From Bradyrhizobium sp. CCBAU 53340 (lineage in GTDB: Bacteria > Pseudomonadota > Alphaproteobacteria > Rhizobiales > Xanthobacteraceae): DNA of 64,000 nucleotides. A program made the position numbers and the translations under genes. The DNA is taken from assembly GCF_015291645.1 (NCBI RefSeq), contig NZ_CP030055.1:3844001-3908000 (forward strand), in the 5' to 3' direction. The notes under the pieces are model-generated. The model worked only from the letters and a program-made list of their open reading frames with translations. It was not told the origin of the DNA and searched no databases. Of the stretch, positions 57,332-64,000 are shown in pieces (within the stretch, counting starts at the first letter, position 1; every line of letters begins with the position of its first letter).

Positions 57332-58303
57332 ATGAAGAAGGCCGTCTGGGCCGGGCTGATCGGATTTCTCGCCCTCACCGCCACCGCGCGCGCCGACGAT
57401 TATCCCTCGCATCCCATCACCATCGTCGTTCCCTTCGCGGCCGGCGGCCCGTCGGATGCGATGGCGCGGGTGCTCGCCGAGCGGATGCGTCAGTCGCTAG
57501 GCCAGCCGCTGGTGATCGAGAACGTCACCGGCGCCGGCGGTTCGATCGGGGTGGGGCGCGCCGTCCACGCGCCGCCCGATGGCTACACCATCTCGTTCGG
57601 TCATCTCGGTACACACGTGGCCAACGGCGCGGTCTACAAGCTCAATTACGATCTCGTCGCCGATCTCGAACCGGTGGTGCTCTTGCCGAGCAATCCGATG
57701 ATCGTGGTCAGCAAGAACGCGGTGCCGGCGACCTCGCTCAAAGAGCTGGTGGAATGGTTGAAGTCGCGGCCGACGCCGCCGACCGCAGGCACCGCGGGCG
57801 CCGGCTCCGGCAGCCACATCGCCGGCGTCTATTTCGAAAGCGTCTCCGGCATCAAGCTGCAATATGTGCCGTATCGCGGCACCGCGCCGGCGCTGAACGA
57901 TCTCATCGCCGGCCAGATCGACATCATTGTCGACCAGACCTCGAACTCCATCAACCAGGTTCGCGCCGGCACCATCCGCGCCTACGCCGTCACCGACGAC
58001 AAGCGCCTCGCCTCGGCGCCCGAGATTCCGACCGCCGACGAGGCGGGTCTGAAAGGCTTCAACATGACGCTGTGGTCGGGAATGTGGGTGCCGAAGGGCA
58101 CGCCAAAGGAGATCATTGCCAAGCTGAACGCCGCCGCCGTAGACGCGCTGAACGATCCCGCCGTGAGGAAGCAGCTCGAAAGCCAGGGTCTGGAGATGAC
58201 GCCGAAGGATCAACTCACGCCGGAGGCGCTCGGCGTCAGGCAGAAGGCCGAGATCGCAAAGTGGTGGCCGATGATCAAGGCGGCGAACATCAAGGTGGAT
58301 TGA
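57332..58303 (+). CDS. Tripartite tricarboxylate transporter substrate-binding protein (TctC/Bug)
   Basis: This 323-residue periplasmic protein has a Sec signal (MKKAVWAGLIGFLALTATARA) and the Bug-family markers YPSHPITIVVPFAAGGPSDA, GAGGSIGVGRA, PPDGYTIS and YRGTAPALNDLIAGQID. Its ligand is probably a carboxylate. No tctA or tctB membrane genes are in the window, so it is an orphan binding protein, common in this group. It starts after the repeat with a GGGGA ribosome binding site. Confidence 0.92.
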   Translation: MKKAVWAGLIGFLALTATARADDYPSHPITIVVPFAAGGPSDAMARVLAERMRQSLGQPLVIENVTGAGGSIGVGRAVHAPPDGYTISFGHLGTHVANGAVYKLNYDLVADLEPVVLLPSNPMIVVSKNAVPATSLKELVEWLKSRPTPPTAGTAGAGSGSHIAGVYFESVSGIKLQYVPYRGTAPALNDLIAGQIDIIVDQTSNSINQVRAGTIRAYAVTDDKRLASAPEIPTADEAGLKGFNMTLWSGMWVPKGTPKEIIAKLNAAAVDALNDPAVRKQLESQGLEMTPKDQLTPEALGVRQKAEIAKWWPMIKAANIKVD

Positions 58304-58312
58304 GGCGGGACG

Positions 58313-58699
58313 TCACTTCGTGACGTCGTCACCTGCTGCCAGCGCCCTCTGCAGGCATTGCATCAGATCCGCGGGGCGGAACGGCTTCCCGAGAAAACAG
58401 ACTGCCCCGGCTTCGAGCGCCCGGATGCGAAGCCCCTCATCCGGGAAACCTGTGATCAAGATGAACGGCGTAGCCGAACCCTGCGCGCGCATCTCCGTCA
58501 ACAAATCGATTCCGGTCATGGACGGCATGTGCACGTCGGCGACGACGCAGGAGGTACGGTTGGAATCGCTGGAGCCCAAGAATTCTTCGGCCGAGGCGAA
58601 TGTGTGGACGATATACCCGCGCGACCGCAAGAGATTGTTGATCGCCGCCCGCACGTAGGGGTCGTCATCGAGCACCGAAATGACCGAAGCCGCTGACAA
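58313..58699 (-). CDS. Single-domain response regulator
   Basis: This 128-residue receiver domain has acidic residues in VLDDDPYV, the phosphoacceptor Asp in VVADVHMPSMTG, threonine in LITGFPDEG and lysine in CFLGKPFRP. No output domain follows. I chose the TTG at 58697-58699 because GAGGAG stands 8 nt before it; no nearby in-frame ATG fits. It is 94 nt after the FixJ-type regulator gene on the same strand, with its own upstream motif at 58787-58805. Confidence 0.82.
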   Translation of the reverse strand: MSAASVISVLDDDPYVRAAINNLLRSRGYIVHTFASAEEFLGSSDSNRTSCVVADVHMPSMTGIDLLTEMRAQGSATPFILITGFPDEGLRIRALEAGAVCFLGKPFRPADLMQCLQRALAAGDDVTK

Positions 58700-58786
58700 G
58701 ACGTCCGCTCCTCGCCCGGGATTGCGCTTGCCGTCGCGCGGTCCAACCTGAACATGCAGGGTGGACCTGCCACTCACCGTTGCAAA

Positions 58787-58805
58787 CTCATACTTAGGTT
58801 TGTAC
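58787..58805 (-). promoter_or_regulatory. ACCTAAGTA motif before the single-domain regulator gene
   Basis: On the minus strand this reads GTACAAACCTAAGTATGAG. The plus-strand segment 61689-61707 reads GGACAAACCTACGTATAGC. The two share ACAAACCTA-x-GTAT. The motif lies about 90-105 nt before the TTG start of the receiver gene. Confidence 0.5.
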
Positions 58806-59465
58806 GTCGGACGGGCCGGGCCGAATGCCGAGCGCCTCACTCATTCTCACGAGGTCGGCCAGCGACTTCGCGCCCATTTTGCGCATGATCTGGCCGCGAT
58901 AAATCTTGACGGTGATTTCGGCCAACCCGAGTTGGGCAGCCACTTGCTTGTTCATCAGGCCGGACGTCACCAGAGCCAATACGTCCCGCTCGCGCGAACT
59001 GAGTGACTCGAAGCGCGATCTGACGTTCGAGACCGTCTTGTTGAGATCGCGGCGCTTGCGGTCTCGCTCGATCGCAGCCTGCACTGCGTCCAGGATGTCC
59101 TGGTCGCGGACCGGCTTGGTCAGGAAATCGATCGCGCCGCCTTTCATGGCTCGAACGGTCATGGGAATGTCAGCGTGGCCGGTAATGAAGATGATCGGGG
59201 TGTGGATGTTGGCCTTGGCCAGATCGGACTGCAGCTCAAGGCCGCTGACTCCGGGCAGGCGGATGTCCAGCACCAGGCAACTGGGGACTTCCGGCGGCTT
59301 GGCCTGGAGCAGTTGAGGGGCCGAGCCGAATGCTTCGACCTTGAGGCCGACCGACTCGAACAGATTGGTGAGCGCACGCCGCATGGACACGTCGTCGTCG
59401 ACGATGAAGACGATTGGCTGATCGCCGTTCTCCTGCCGCGCCGGAGGCTCCGCGTGCTCGGTCAC
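58794..59465 (-). CDS. FixJ-family response regulator
   Basis: This 223-residue transcription factor has a receiver domain ([11 protein letters not shown], phosphoacceptor in [17 protein letters not shown]). A LuxR/FixJ helix-turn-helix follows ([40 protein letters not shown]). GTG 59463-59465 overlaps the kinase stop as GTGA, with GGGGAA upstream, so the two are translationally coupled. Its target promoters may carry the ACCTACGTA-like boxes found on both sides of the locus. Confidence 0.93.
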   Translation of the reverse strand: MTEHAEPPARQENGDQPIVFIVDDDVSMRRALTNLFESVGLKVEAFGSAPQLLQAKPPEVPSCLVLDIRLPGVSGLELQSDLAKANIHTPIIFITGHADIPMTVRAMKGGAIDFLTKPVRDQDILDAVQAAIERDRKRRDLNKTVSNVRSRFESLSSRERDVLALVTSGLMNKQVAAQLGLAEITVKIYRGQIMRKMGAKSLADLVRMSEALGIRPGPSDVQT

Positions 59466-61444
59466 GATGTTTCCCCACAATGGCGGGGCAGGGTGATCTG
59501 GAAGGTCGCGCCGCGCCCTTGGTTCGGTCCGGCGGAAAGTCGTCCGCCGTGAGCCTCGATGATGGAGCGACAGATCGATAGCCCCATACCCATGCCGGAG
59601 GACTTCGTCGTAAAGAACGGCATGAACAGGCGGTCTATCGCCTGTTCACAGATGCCCATGCCGCAGTCGCTGACGCTCACCAGCACCGCCTCGTCGTCAC
59701 CGGCCGCTGAGCGGATCGTCAGCTCGCGCGGGCGATCATGGACGCCTTCCATGGCCTCGATGCCGTTCATGATCAGGTTGATGAGGACCTGCTGCAATTG
59801 GATTCGATCGCCAAAGATCTTGGGCAGCGCGGACGACAGCTCCATCCGCACCGACACGGCATGGCTGGCCATCTCGCGCTGCACGAGCGCGACGGCCTCG
59901 CGCACGACCACGTTGGCGTCGAGCGGAACCATCTCGACGTCAGATCGCTTGGCAAGCGCCCGAACGCGACGGATGACGTCGCTGGCACGCGTGCCGTCCT
60001 CGATGATCCATTCCACGGAGCGGCGGGCCGCTGCGAAATCGGGCGGACTGCGCTGCAGCCAGGTGAGGCAGGCATCGGCATTTGCGATCACGGCGGCGAG
60101 CGGCTGATTGATTTCGTGGGCAATGGAGGCCGTCAGCTCCCCTAGCGTCGTGACGCGCGTCACATGGGCCAGCTCGGCTTGGGCCTTGCGCAGCGCGTCT
60201 TCGGCCTGATCGGCTCGGATCGCCGCAGTGATGTCGGTGCAGACGCCACGGTAACCCAGAAAGGCACCCTCGGCGTCAAAGAATGGTTTGCCGCTGGTGC
60301 GGACATAGATCGGCTGCCCGTTGCGGTCTTTGCTGCGATACACCAGGTCGCGGAATGGAACGTGGGCGTCGAGCGCCGCCCGGTGTTGCCGCCATTTTTC
60401 GGGTTCGAGATCCGCGTCCGGAGCGATGTCCCAACGGGTGAGCCCGATCAGGCCCGCCGGGGCGGTGGCGGTATCCGAATGCTCCGATATCAGGGTCACG
60501 CGGTGGTCTGGCCCCGTCTCCCAGAACCAGTCAGATGCGGTCTCGGCGTAGTCGCGAAAGCGCTGTTCGCTCTCGCGAAGCCGGCGCAGCGCCTCTTTGG
60601 TCGCCGTGATATCGCTCACCGATCCCACAAACTCAACCTGACCGGCGGAATCCCGCGTGGCCCGGGCCACCGCCCGGACGTACTTGATGGAGCCGTCGGC
60701 CATCACCAGCCGGTACTCGTGATCGTAATCTTTTCCCTCGCGCGCGGCCCGCCCCGTGGTCTGTTGCACCGCGAGCCGGTCCTCCGGATGGATCCGCTGG
60801 AGCATGACTGGGATCTTCGGCGTACTGCCCTCATCGCATTCGAAGATGCGATAGGTCTCCTTGGACCAGGTGATCTCGCCGGTTGCGGCCCGCCAGCCGA
60901 AACTGCCGGTGTGGCTCAATTCCTGCGCCTGGGCGAGATAAGCCTCGCTCTGTCGCAGCGCATTCTCCGCTTCCTTGCGCTCGGTGATGTTCTCGCACGC
61001 CACAAGCACGATTGGACCGCCATCGGCTCGCACCATGGTCTTGGCGTTCTCGCGCACCCACAGCACCGAGCCGTCCTTACGCACCTTCCGGATCTCCCAG
61101 GTGTGGGACTGATCGACGGTCTCGAGGCACAGCGCGACGCACGCGCGGACGAAATTGCGATCCTCTTCGAAGAAGACATCCAGCACGGATCGGCCGATCA
61201 ACTCTGCGGCCGTATAGCCCAGCTGCGCGGCGCCGAACGTGTTCACGTTGATCACGGTTCCGGTCGGATCGACCATGAAATACATGACCGGGTTATGCTC
61301 GAAGACCTGCTGCCACTGCTTGACCGCCTCGATCCAGCCGTCATCGGGATCGGTGTGCGGTTTCGTGGTAACAGCTTGCCTGACGCAGCCGGCGAGGAAT
61401 TGCGCGGCTGACTTCCCGAACGTTACTGCTCGGCGAGGCTTCAT
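59462..61444 (-). CDS. Soluble PAS-sensor histidine kinase (FixL-like HisKA)
   Basis: This 660-residue kinase has about three PAS domains, the first from about residue 40 ([15 protein letters not shown]). Then come a HisKA domain with [20 protein letters not shown] and an ATPase domain with [22 protein letters not shown] and [18 protein letters not shown]. No membrane segment is seen, so it senses a cytoplasmic or diffusible signal. No heme or flavin PAS signature could be verified. ATG 61442-61444 has AGGAG 8 nt upstream; an in-frame ATG further out would add 80 atypical residues. It is coupled to the FixJ-type gene. Confidence 0.92.
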   Translation of the reverse strand: MKPRRAVTFGKSAAQFLAGCVRQAVTTKPHTDPDDGWIEAVKQWQQVFEHNPVMYFMVDPTGTVINVNTFGAAQLGYTAAELIGRSVLDVFFEEDRNFVRACVALCLETVDQSHTWEIRKVRKDGSVLWVRENAKTMVRADGGPIVLVACENITERKEAENALRQSEAYLAQAQELSHTGSFGWRAATGEITWSKETYRIFECDEGSTPKIPVMLQRIHPEDRLAVQQTTGRAAREGKDYDHEYRLVMADGSIKYVRAVARATRDSAGQVEFVGSVSDITATKEALRRLRESEQRFRDYAETASDWFWETGPDHRVTLISEHSDTATAPAGLIGLTRWDIAPDADLEPEKWRQHRAALDAHVPFRDLVYRSKDRNGQPIYVRTSGKPFFDAEGAFLGYRGVCTDITAAIRADQAEDALRKAQAELAHVTRVTTLGELTASIAHEINQPLAAVIANADACLTWLQRSPPDFAAARRSVEWIIEDGTRASDVIRRVRALAKRSDVEMVPLDANVVVREAVALVQREMASHAVSVRMELSSALPKIFGDRIQLQQVLINLIMNGIEAMEGVHDRPRELTIRSAAGDDEAVLVSVSDCGMGICEQAIDRLFMPFFTTKSSGMGMGLSICRSIIEAHGGRLSAGPNQGRGATFQITLPRHCGETS

Positions 61445-61960
61445 CGCAGACGCTCCTGGCGCCCTCTGCGTGAAGACGAGTAGAGCACGTTGCCATGAGA
61501 GGAGCAAATCCGGCCAAAGTCGGATGAGGGGGGACGACCTTTCGCCTTCGACTTGACCGCCGCCGCCCTGGCCATCACGGCGCGTCAGGCACGCCACGCC
61601 GGCAAAGTCTTTCACGGTGCACGTGCAGCCGGAGCATCGTGCGCCGTCTCGTTGAGCGTGATCGAATGCGCCAGCTCCGGGCAATTACGGACAAACCTAC
61701 GTATAGCTCGTCCAATCCTAGTCATGTCGATCATTTACCTCCGTACAATTGAGCGCTTCGTACCCGGCGGACTACCCTCACGACCAATCGGCAGTGTCGA
61801 TCCGCCAATCGCGGCGAGCATATGAGAACCGGTCTGAAAGCATTTGGGCGAGGCCGCCGCTCTTCTCGACACGCAACCGCGATCGCCGCAATTCACGACC
61901 CGCGAGAGGTCGAAGAGAACGAACTGGCAAAAGCGCTAGCGACGACAGAGGGAGACAACA
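61445..61960. other. Divergent spacer with repeated ACCTACGTA-like boxes
   Basis: This 516-nt region separates the kinase gene from the small Cys-rich gene at 61961 and is less GC-rich than its surroundings. It holds ACCTACGTA at 61695-61703 and ACCTCCGTA at 61737-61745, exactly 42 bp (about four helical turns) apart. Open frames here have skewed composition and no ribosome binding site. A 33-codon frame from about 61724 cannot be excluded. Confidence 0.5.
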
Positions 61961-62170
61961 ATGTGCGATGCATCCGTACCCCTTGAGCGTGGCCCGTCCC
62001 AGTCCGAACGCTGCTCTTCAGCCAATGGCTGCGCGCTGTGTGGCAGCAAATTTGGTCTGATCCGCTACTACTCGTGGCGCACCGCGCTCTGCTCCAAGAC
62101 GTGCGTCGATCGCTTCCGCACACGCCGCGAGCGCGACCGTCGGTGGTTGTTTCGGGCTCAGTTCGCGTGA
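61961..62170 (+). CDS. Small Cys-rich zinc-ribbon-like protein
   Basis: This 69-residue protein carries CALCGSKFGLIRYYSWRTAL followed by CSKTCVDRF, giving paired C-x2-C and C-x3-C clusters suited to one zinc site, and ends in a basic RTRRERDRRWLFR tail. GGGAG about 9 nt upstream supports the ATG. No family is recognised with confidence. It begins a row of small genes at 61961-63155 and shares Cys-pair layout with the genes at 62614 and 62799. Confidence 0.65.
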   Translation: MCDASVPLERGPSQSERCSSANGCALCGSKFGLIRYYSWRTALCSKTCVDRFRTRRERDRRWLFRAQFA

Positions 62171-62224
62171 GGCTGAATTAGAGAGCTGAGATCGTCGCGC
62201 AGGTCTGATCCGGGAGTCCGTGTC

Positions 62225-62617
62225 TTGAATCGCCGTTGCAAGCTCATGTGCTCGATCGTTCTCCTCTGCTCCGCCACGATTGTCCAGGCGCAGGAAGCGG
62301 AACACGGTGCTGCCCATCGCCAGCACCCACCCCAGGACCAGGCGCTGCACGAAAAGTTCTATTCGACCTGGCACATGCCGGATAACCCGAGCCTCAGTTG
62401 CTGCAACAGCGCCGATTGCTACCCGACCGAGATCAAGTACGTCGACGGCCATATCTATGCACGGCGTAGGGAGGACGGGAGATACATTCTGATCCCGCCG
62501 CAAAAAGTGGAGCGAAACAGGGATAATCCAGACGGCCGAAACCACCTTTGCGCTCCACCGCCCGCACTCTCTCCGCTCGACAGCGTTTACTGCTTCGCCT
62601 TGGGAGGTGCCACATGA
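62225..62617 (+). CDS. Small secreted Cys/His-rich protein
   Basis: This 130-residue protein starts at TTG 62225, with GGGAG 8 nt upstream. It has a signal peptide (MNRRCKLMCSIVLLCSATIV, cleavage probably after VQA). The mature part is His-rich (HGAAHRQHPPQDQALH), then contains WHMPDNPSLSCCNSADCYPT, the repeated pattern ARRREDGRYILIPPQK and GRNHLCAPPP. The cysteines could form disulfides or bind metal in the periplasm. Function is unknown. Its stop overlaps the next gene by 4 nt. Confidence 0.75.
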   Translation: MNRRCKLMCSIVLLCSATIVQAQEAEHGAAHRQHPPQDQALHEKFYSTWHMPDNPSLSCCNSADCYPTEIKYVDGHIYARRREDGRYILIPPQKVERNRDNPDGRNHLCAPPPALSPLDSVYCFALGGAT

Positions 62618-62802
62618 GATTCGCGTTCGTGCTCGTGAACGACCGGACTCCGTTCCGGCAAACCTGGTGCATGCAGTGCTGCGAGACCATCAGCGGCAGC
62701 TATCTTCGTGAGATTGCGACCCGTCTGCCTTACTGCGACCATCAGTGCTACGCGTTGTTCTGCGAGGCCCTGGCGCAAGACCGCGTGAGGGCGGCTTCAT
62801 GA
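62614..62802 (+). CDS. Small Cys-rich protein, paralogue of the next gene
   Basis: This 62-residue protein starts MRFAFVLVNDRTPFRQTWCM. It has a CMQCCETISGSYLRE cluster and a LPYCDHQCYALF cluster, a likely treble-clef-like zinc site. Its ATG overlaps the previous stop (ATGA), with GGGAGG upstream, and its own stop overlaps the next gene in the same way. The layout FVLVN...C-x2-C...GxYxR...YCDxxCY is shared with the downstream protein. Confidence 0.75.
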   Translation: MRFAFVLVNDRTPFRQTWCMQCCETISGSYLREIATRLPYCDHQCYALFCEALAQDRVRAAS

Positions 62803-63155
62803 AATTCGTGCTGGTCAATCACGAACCTCCGTTGCGCACGGCCGCGTGCAGCGCATGCTCGCGGCCGATCCAGTCCGGTTACGTCCGGCACGTGCGGACG
62901 CAGCTGCGTTACTGTGACTACGACTGCTACCGGCGAGGCGAGCTCGCCACGCTGTTGATGCAATGGCCGATGCCCGCAGAGCTTGCTGCCGGGAATATCG
63001 AGGCCGCCGCTCGCAGCATGATGGAGATGTTTGCGGTCCTGAGTGCCGTCTCGTGCTGGAGCTGCACGATACAGATCTGGACCGTCGCGAGAGCCTTGAC
63101 CGGCGCATTCCTGGACGGTCGCGACCTGATCACGACGGAAGGAGGTGACACCTAG
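62799..63155 (+). CDS. Cys-rich protein with helical extension
   Basis: This 118-residue protein starts MKFVLVNHEPPLRTAACSAC, then has RPIQSGYVRHV and LRYCDYDCYRRG, the same Cys framework as the preceding 62-residue protein. A C-terminal extension of about 60 residues contains a hydrophobic helix (MEMFAVLSAVSCWSCTIQIW). The ATGA overlap with the preceding gene indicates coupled translation. Function unknown; a tandem duplication followed by extension is the simplest origin. Confidence 0.75.
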   Translation: MKFVLVNHEPPLRTAACSACSRPIQSGYVRHVRTQLRYCDYDCYRRGELATLLMQWPMPAELAAGNIEAAARSMMEMFAVLSAVSCWSCTIQIWTVARALTGAFLDGRDLITTEGGDT

Positions 63156-63230
63156 CTGCGCGGCCGCAGTCGCGTGGAAGCCGCAGCAACGTAACCTCGC
63201 AGGCGCGCCATCCAGCCCCGGCGGCGTCGA

Positions 63231-64000
63231 CTAGGGAGCGGGTGCTGCGGCCGCCACGGGGGCGGCTGCACCGGTCTGGTCCGTCACCACGCGCTGATCG
63301 CTCTTGCCGGCCACCGCGCCGCTGCTCTCGAACCGTGCGCGGTAGACCAGCACGTTCTCCATCACGCGCTGGACGTAATTGCGGGTTTCCGAGAGCGGGA
63401 TGCGCTCGACCCAGTCGACCGGATCGACATTGGGGTCTCTGGGGTCGCCATGCGCCTGCACCCATTCGCGCACGCGGCCGCGACCGGCATTGTAGCCGGC
63501 GAAGGTCATGATCTGGTTGCCGCGATATTCCGACAGGAGCGCGCTGAGCTCGGCGGCGCCCATCTGCGTGTTGTAGACGGGATCGGAGACCATCTTGTCC
63601 CAATCATAGGTCAGGCCGAACCGCTTTGCGGTGTCACGGCCGGCTTCCGGCGTCACCTGCATCAGGCCGACCGCATTGGCTGACGACTTGTCGCGCTGGT
63701 CGAACGAGCTCTCGGTGCGCGCCACCGAATAGATCACGCTGGTCTCGATCGCGGGCGCGACCTGCTTGTGTTCGGGGATGCCGATCGTGGGGAAGGCGTA
63801 ATGGTCGAGCGCGAGGCCGTGGGCAAGCGCCGACTTGCCGACCTCCAGCATCACGCGCGCGTCGTTGCGCTGGCCGGCGAGCTCGCCAAGCGCCCCGAGC
63901 GCCGCGACGTCGGTGCTCTCCTTGGCGAAATCCTCGGCGTAGTAGAGCACCACGTCGCGCTCGCCGATGGCATAGAGCATGTCGGCGGCGTGCACGCGTT
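63231..64000 (-). CDS. Soluble lytic murein transglycosylase (partial, C-terminal part)
   Basis: The gene runs off the right edge, leaving 256 codons of C-terminal sequence in the window. The SLT domain is clear: VARTESSFDQRDKSSANAVG with the catalytic Glu, GLMQVTPEAG, YNTQMGAAEL and TFAGYNAGRGRVREWVQ, then ETRNYVQRVMENVLVYR. Upstream helices fit the Slt70-like superhelix. An Ala/Pro-rich tail ends the protein. It cleaves peptidoglycan in the periplasm with formation of anhydro-muropeptides. It converges with the Cys-rich gene, with 75 nt between stops. Confidence 0.93.
   Translation of the reverse strand, partial: RVHAADMLYAIGERDVVLYYAEDFAKESTDVAALGALGELAGQRNDARVMLEVGKSALAHGLALDHYAFPTIGIPEHKQVAPAIETSVIYSVARTESSFDQRDKSSANAVGLMQVTPEAGRDTAKRFGLTYDWDKMVSDPVYNTQMGAAELSALLSEYRGNQIMTFAGYNAGRGRVREWVQAHGDPRDPNVDPVDWVERIPLSETRNYVQRVMENVLVYRARFESSGAVAGKSDQRVVTDQTGAAAPVAAAAPAP

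Noticed and set aside
61553..61825. 90-codon plus-strand frame beside the kinase gene
   Set aside because: It overlaps the region upstream of the kinase, has no ribosome binding site and includes the repeated boxes. No protein features support it.

Overview
The window is GC-rich alphaproteobacterial chromosome. Gene content and family details point to a Bradyrhizobium-like member of the Nitrobacteraceae: LpxI-type lipid A synthesis, an alphaproteobacterial LexA with a GTTC-N7-GTTC box, a lipoyl-bearing E1-beta in the pyruvate dehydrogenase (PDH) operon, FixJ-type two-component genes, DUF2171 and DUF5076 proteins, and GC-rich palindromic intergenic repeats. No rRNA, tRNA, CRISPR array, insertion sequence or prophage was found. 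The assignment to genus is inference from family knowledge, not from a database search.

Layout. 1-4.8 kb (+): end of bamA, then lpxD-fabZ-lpxA-lpxI-lpxB (outer membrane and lipid A). 4.8-11.1 kb (-): a sugar ABC transporter operon with a xylose-dehydrogenase-like SDR, headed by a ROK regulator whose start codon lies in a perfect palindrome. 11.2-16.7 kb: a hypothetical gene, gltA with a clear terminator, and the divergent paralogues gltX and glnS. 16.7-23 kb: small genes, comEC, lexA with SOS box, moeA. 23-30.5 kb: a block separating moeA from moaC, holding a decayed LuxR-type regulator, a HAD phosphatase, an FMN hydroxy-acid dehydrogenase, a CtpA-type protease, a GGDEF-EAL protein and a Flp pilin. 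30.5-34.8 kb (-): ppiD-trpD-trpC-moaC. 35-46 kb (mostly +): tpiA, secG, pyrG, NIPSNAP gene, kdsA, MFS gene, queF (-), eno, then a zinc-type dehydrogenase, a frameshifted metallo-beta-lactamase-fold gene and an FMN reductase lying between eno and ftsB. 46-49.3 kb: a GAF/FIS regulator, an aldehyde dehydrogenase and a DUF779 gene. 49.4-58.3 kb: pdhA-pdhB-DUF5076-cytosine deaminase-pdhC-small membrane protein-lpdA, then a threonine-synthase-like gene and a tctC gene. 58.3-61.4 kb (-): a PAS histidine kinase, a FixJ-type regulator and a single-domain receiver. 62-63.2 kb (+): four small genes, three encoding Cys-rich zinc-ribbon-like proteins and one a secreted protein. The end of a lytic transglycosylase gene closes the window.

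Most of the window is ordinary core metabolism. The observations most worth following are: (1) a 70-nt element at 43799-43868 that folds on paper into a perfect three-way junction and pairs part of the Shine-Dalgarno of the frameshifted metallohydrolase gene; (2) the small Cys-rich cluster at 61961-63155 beside an orphan three-protein phosphorelay, with repeated ACCTACGTA-like boxes on both sides; (3) a yeast-type cytosine deaminase inside the PDH operon; (4) three clean palindromic operator candidates (ROK gene, aldehyde dehydrogenase, pdhA).
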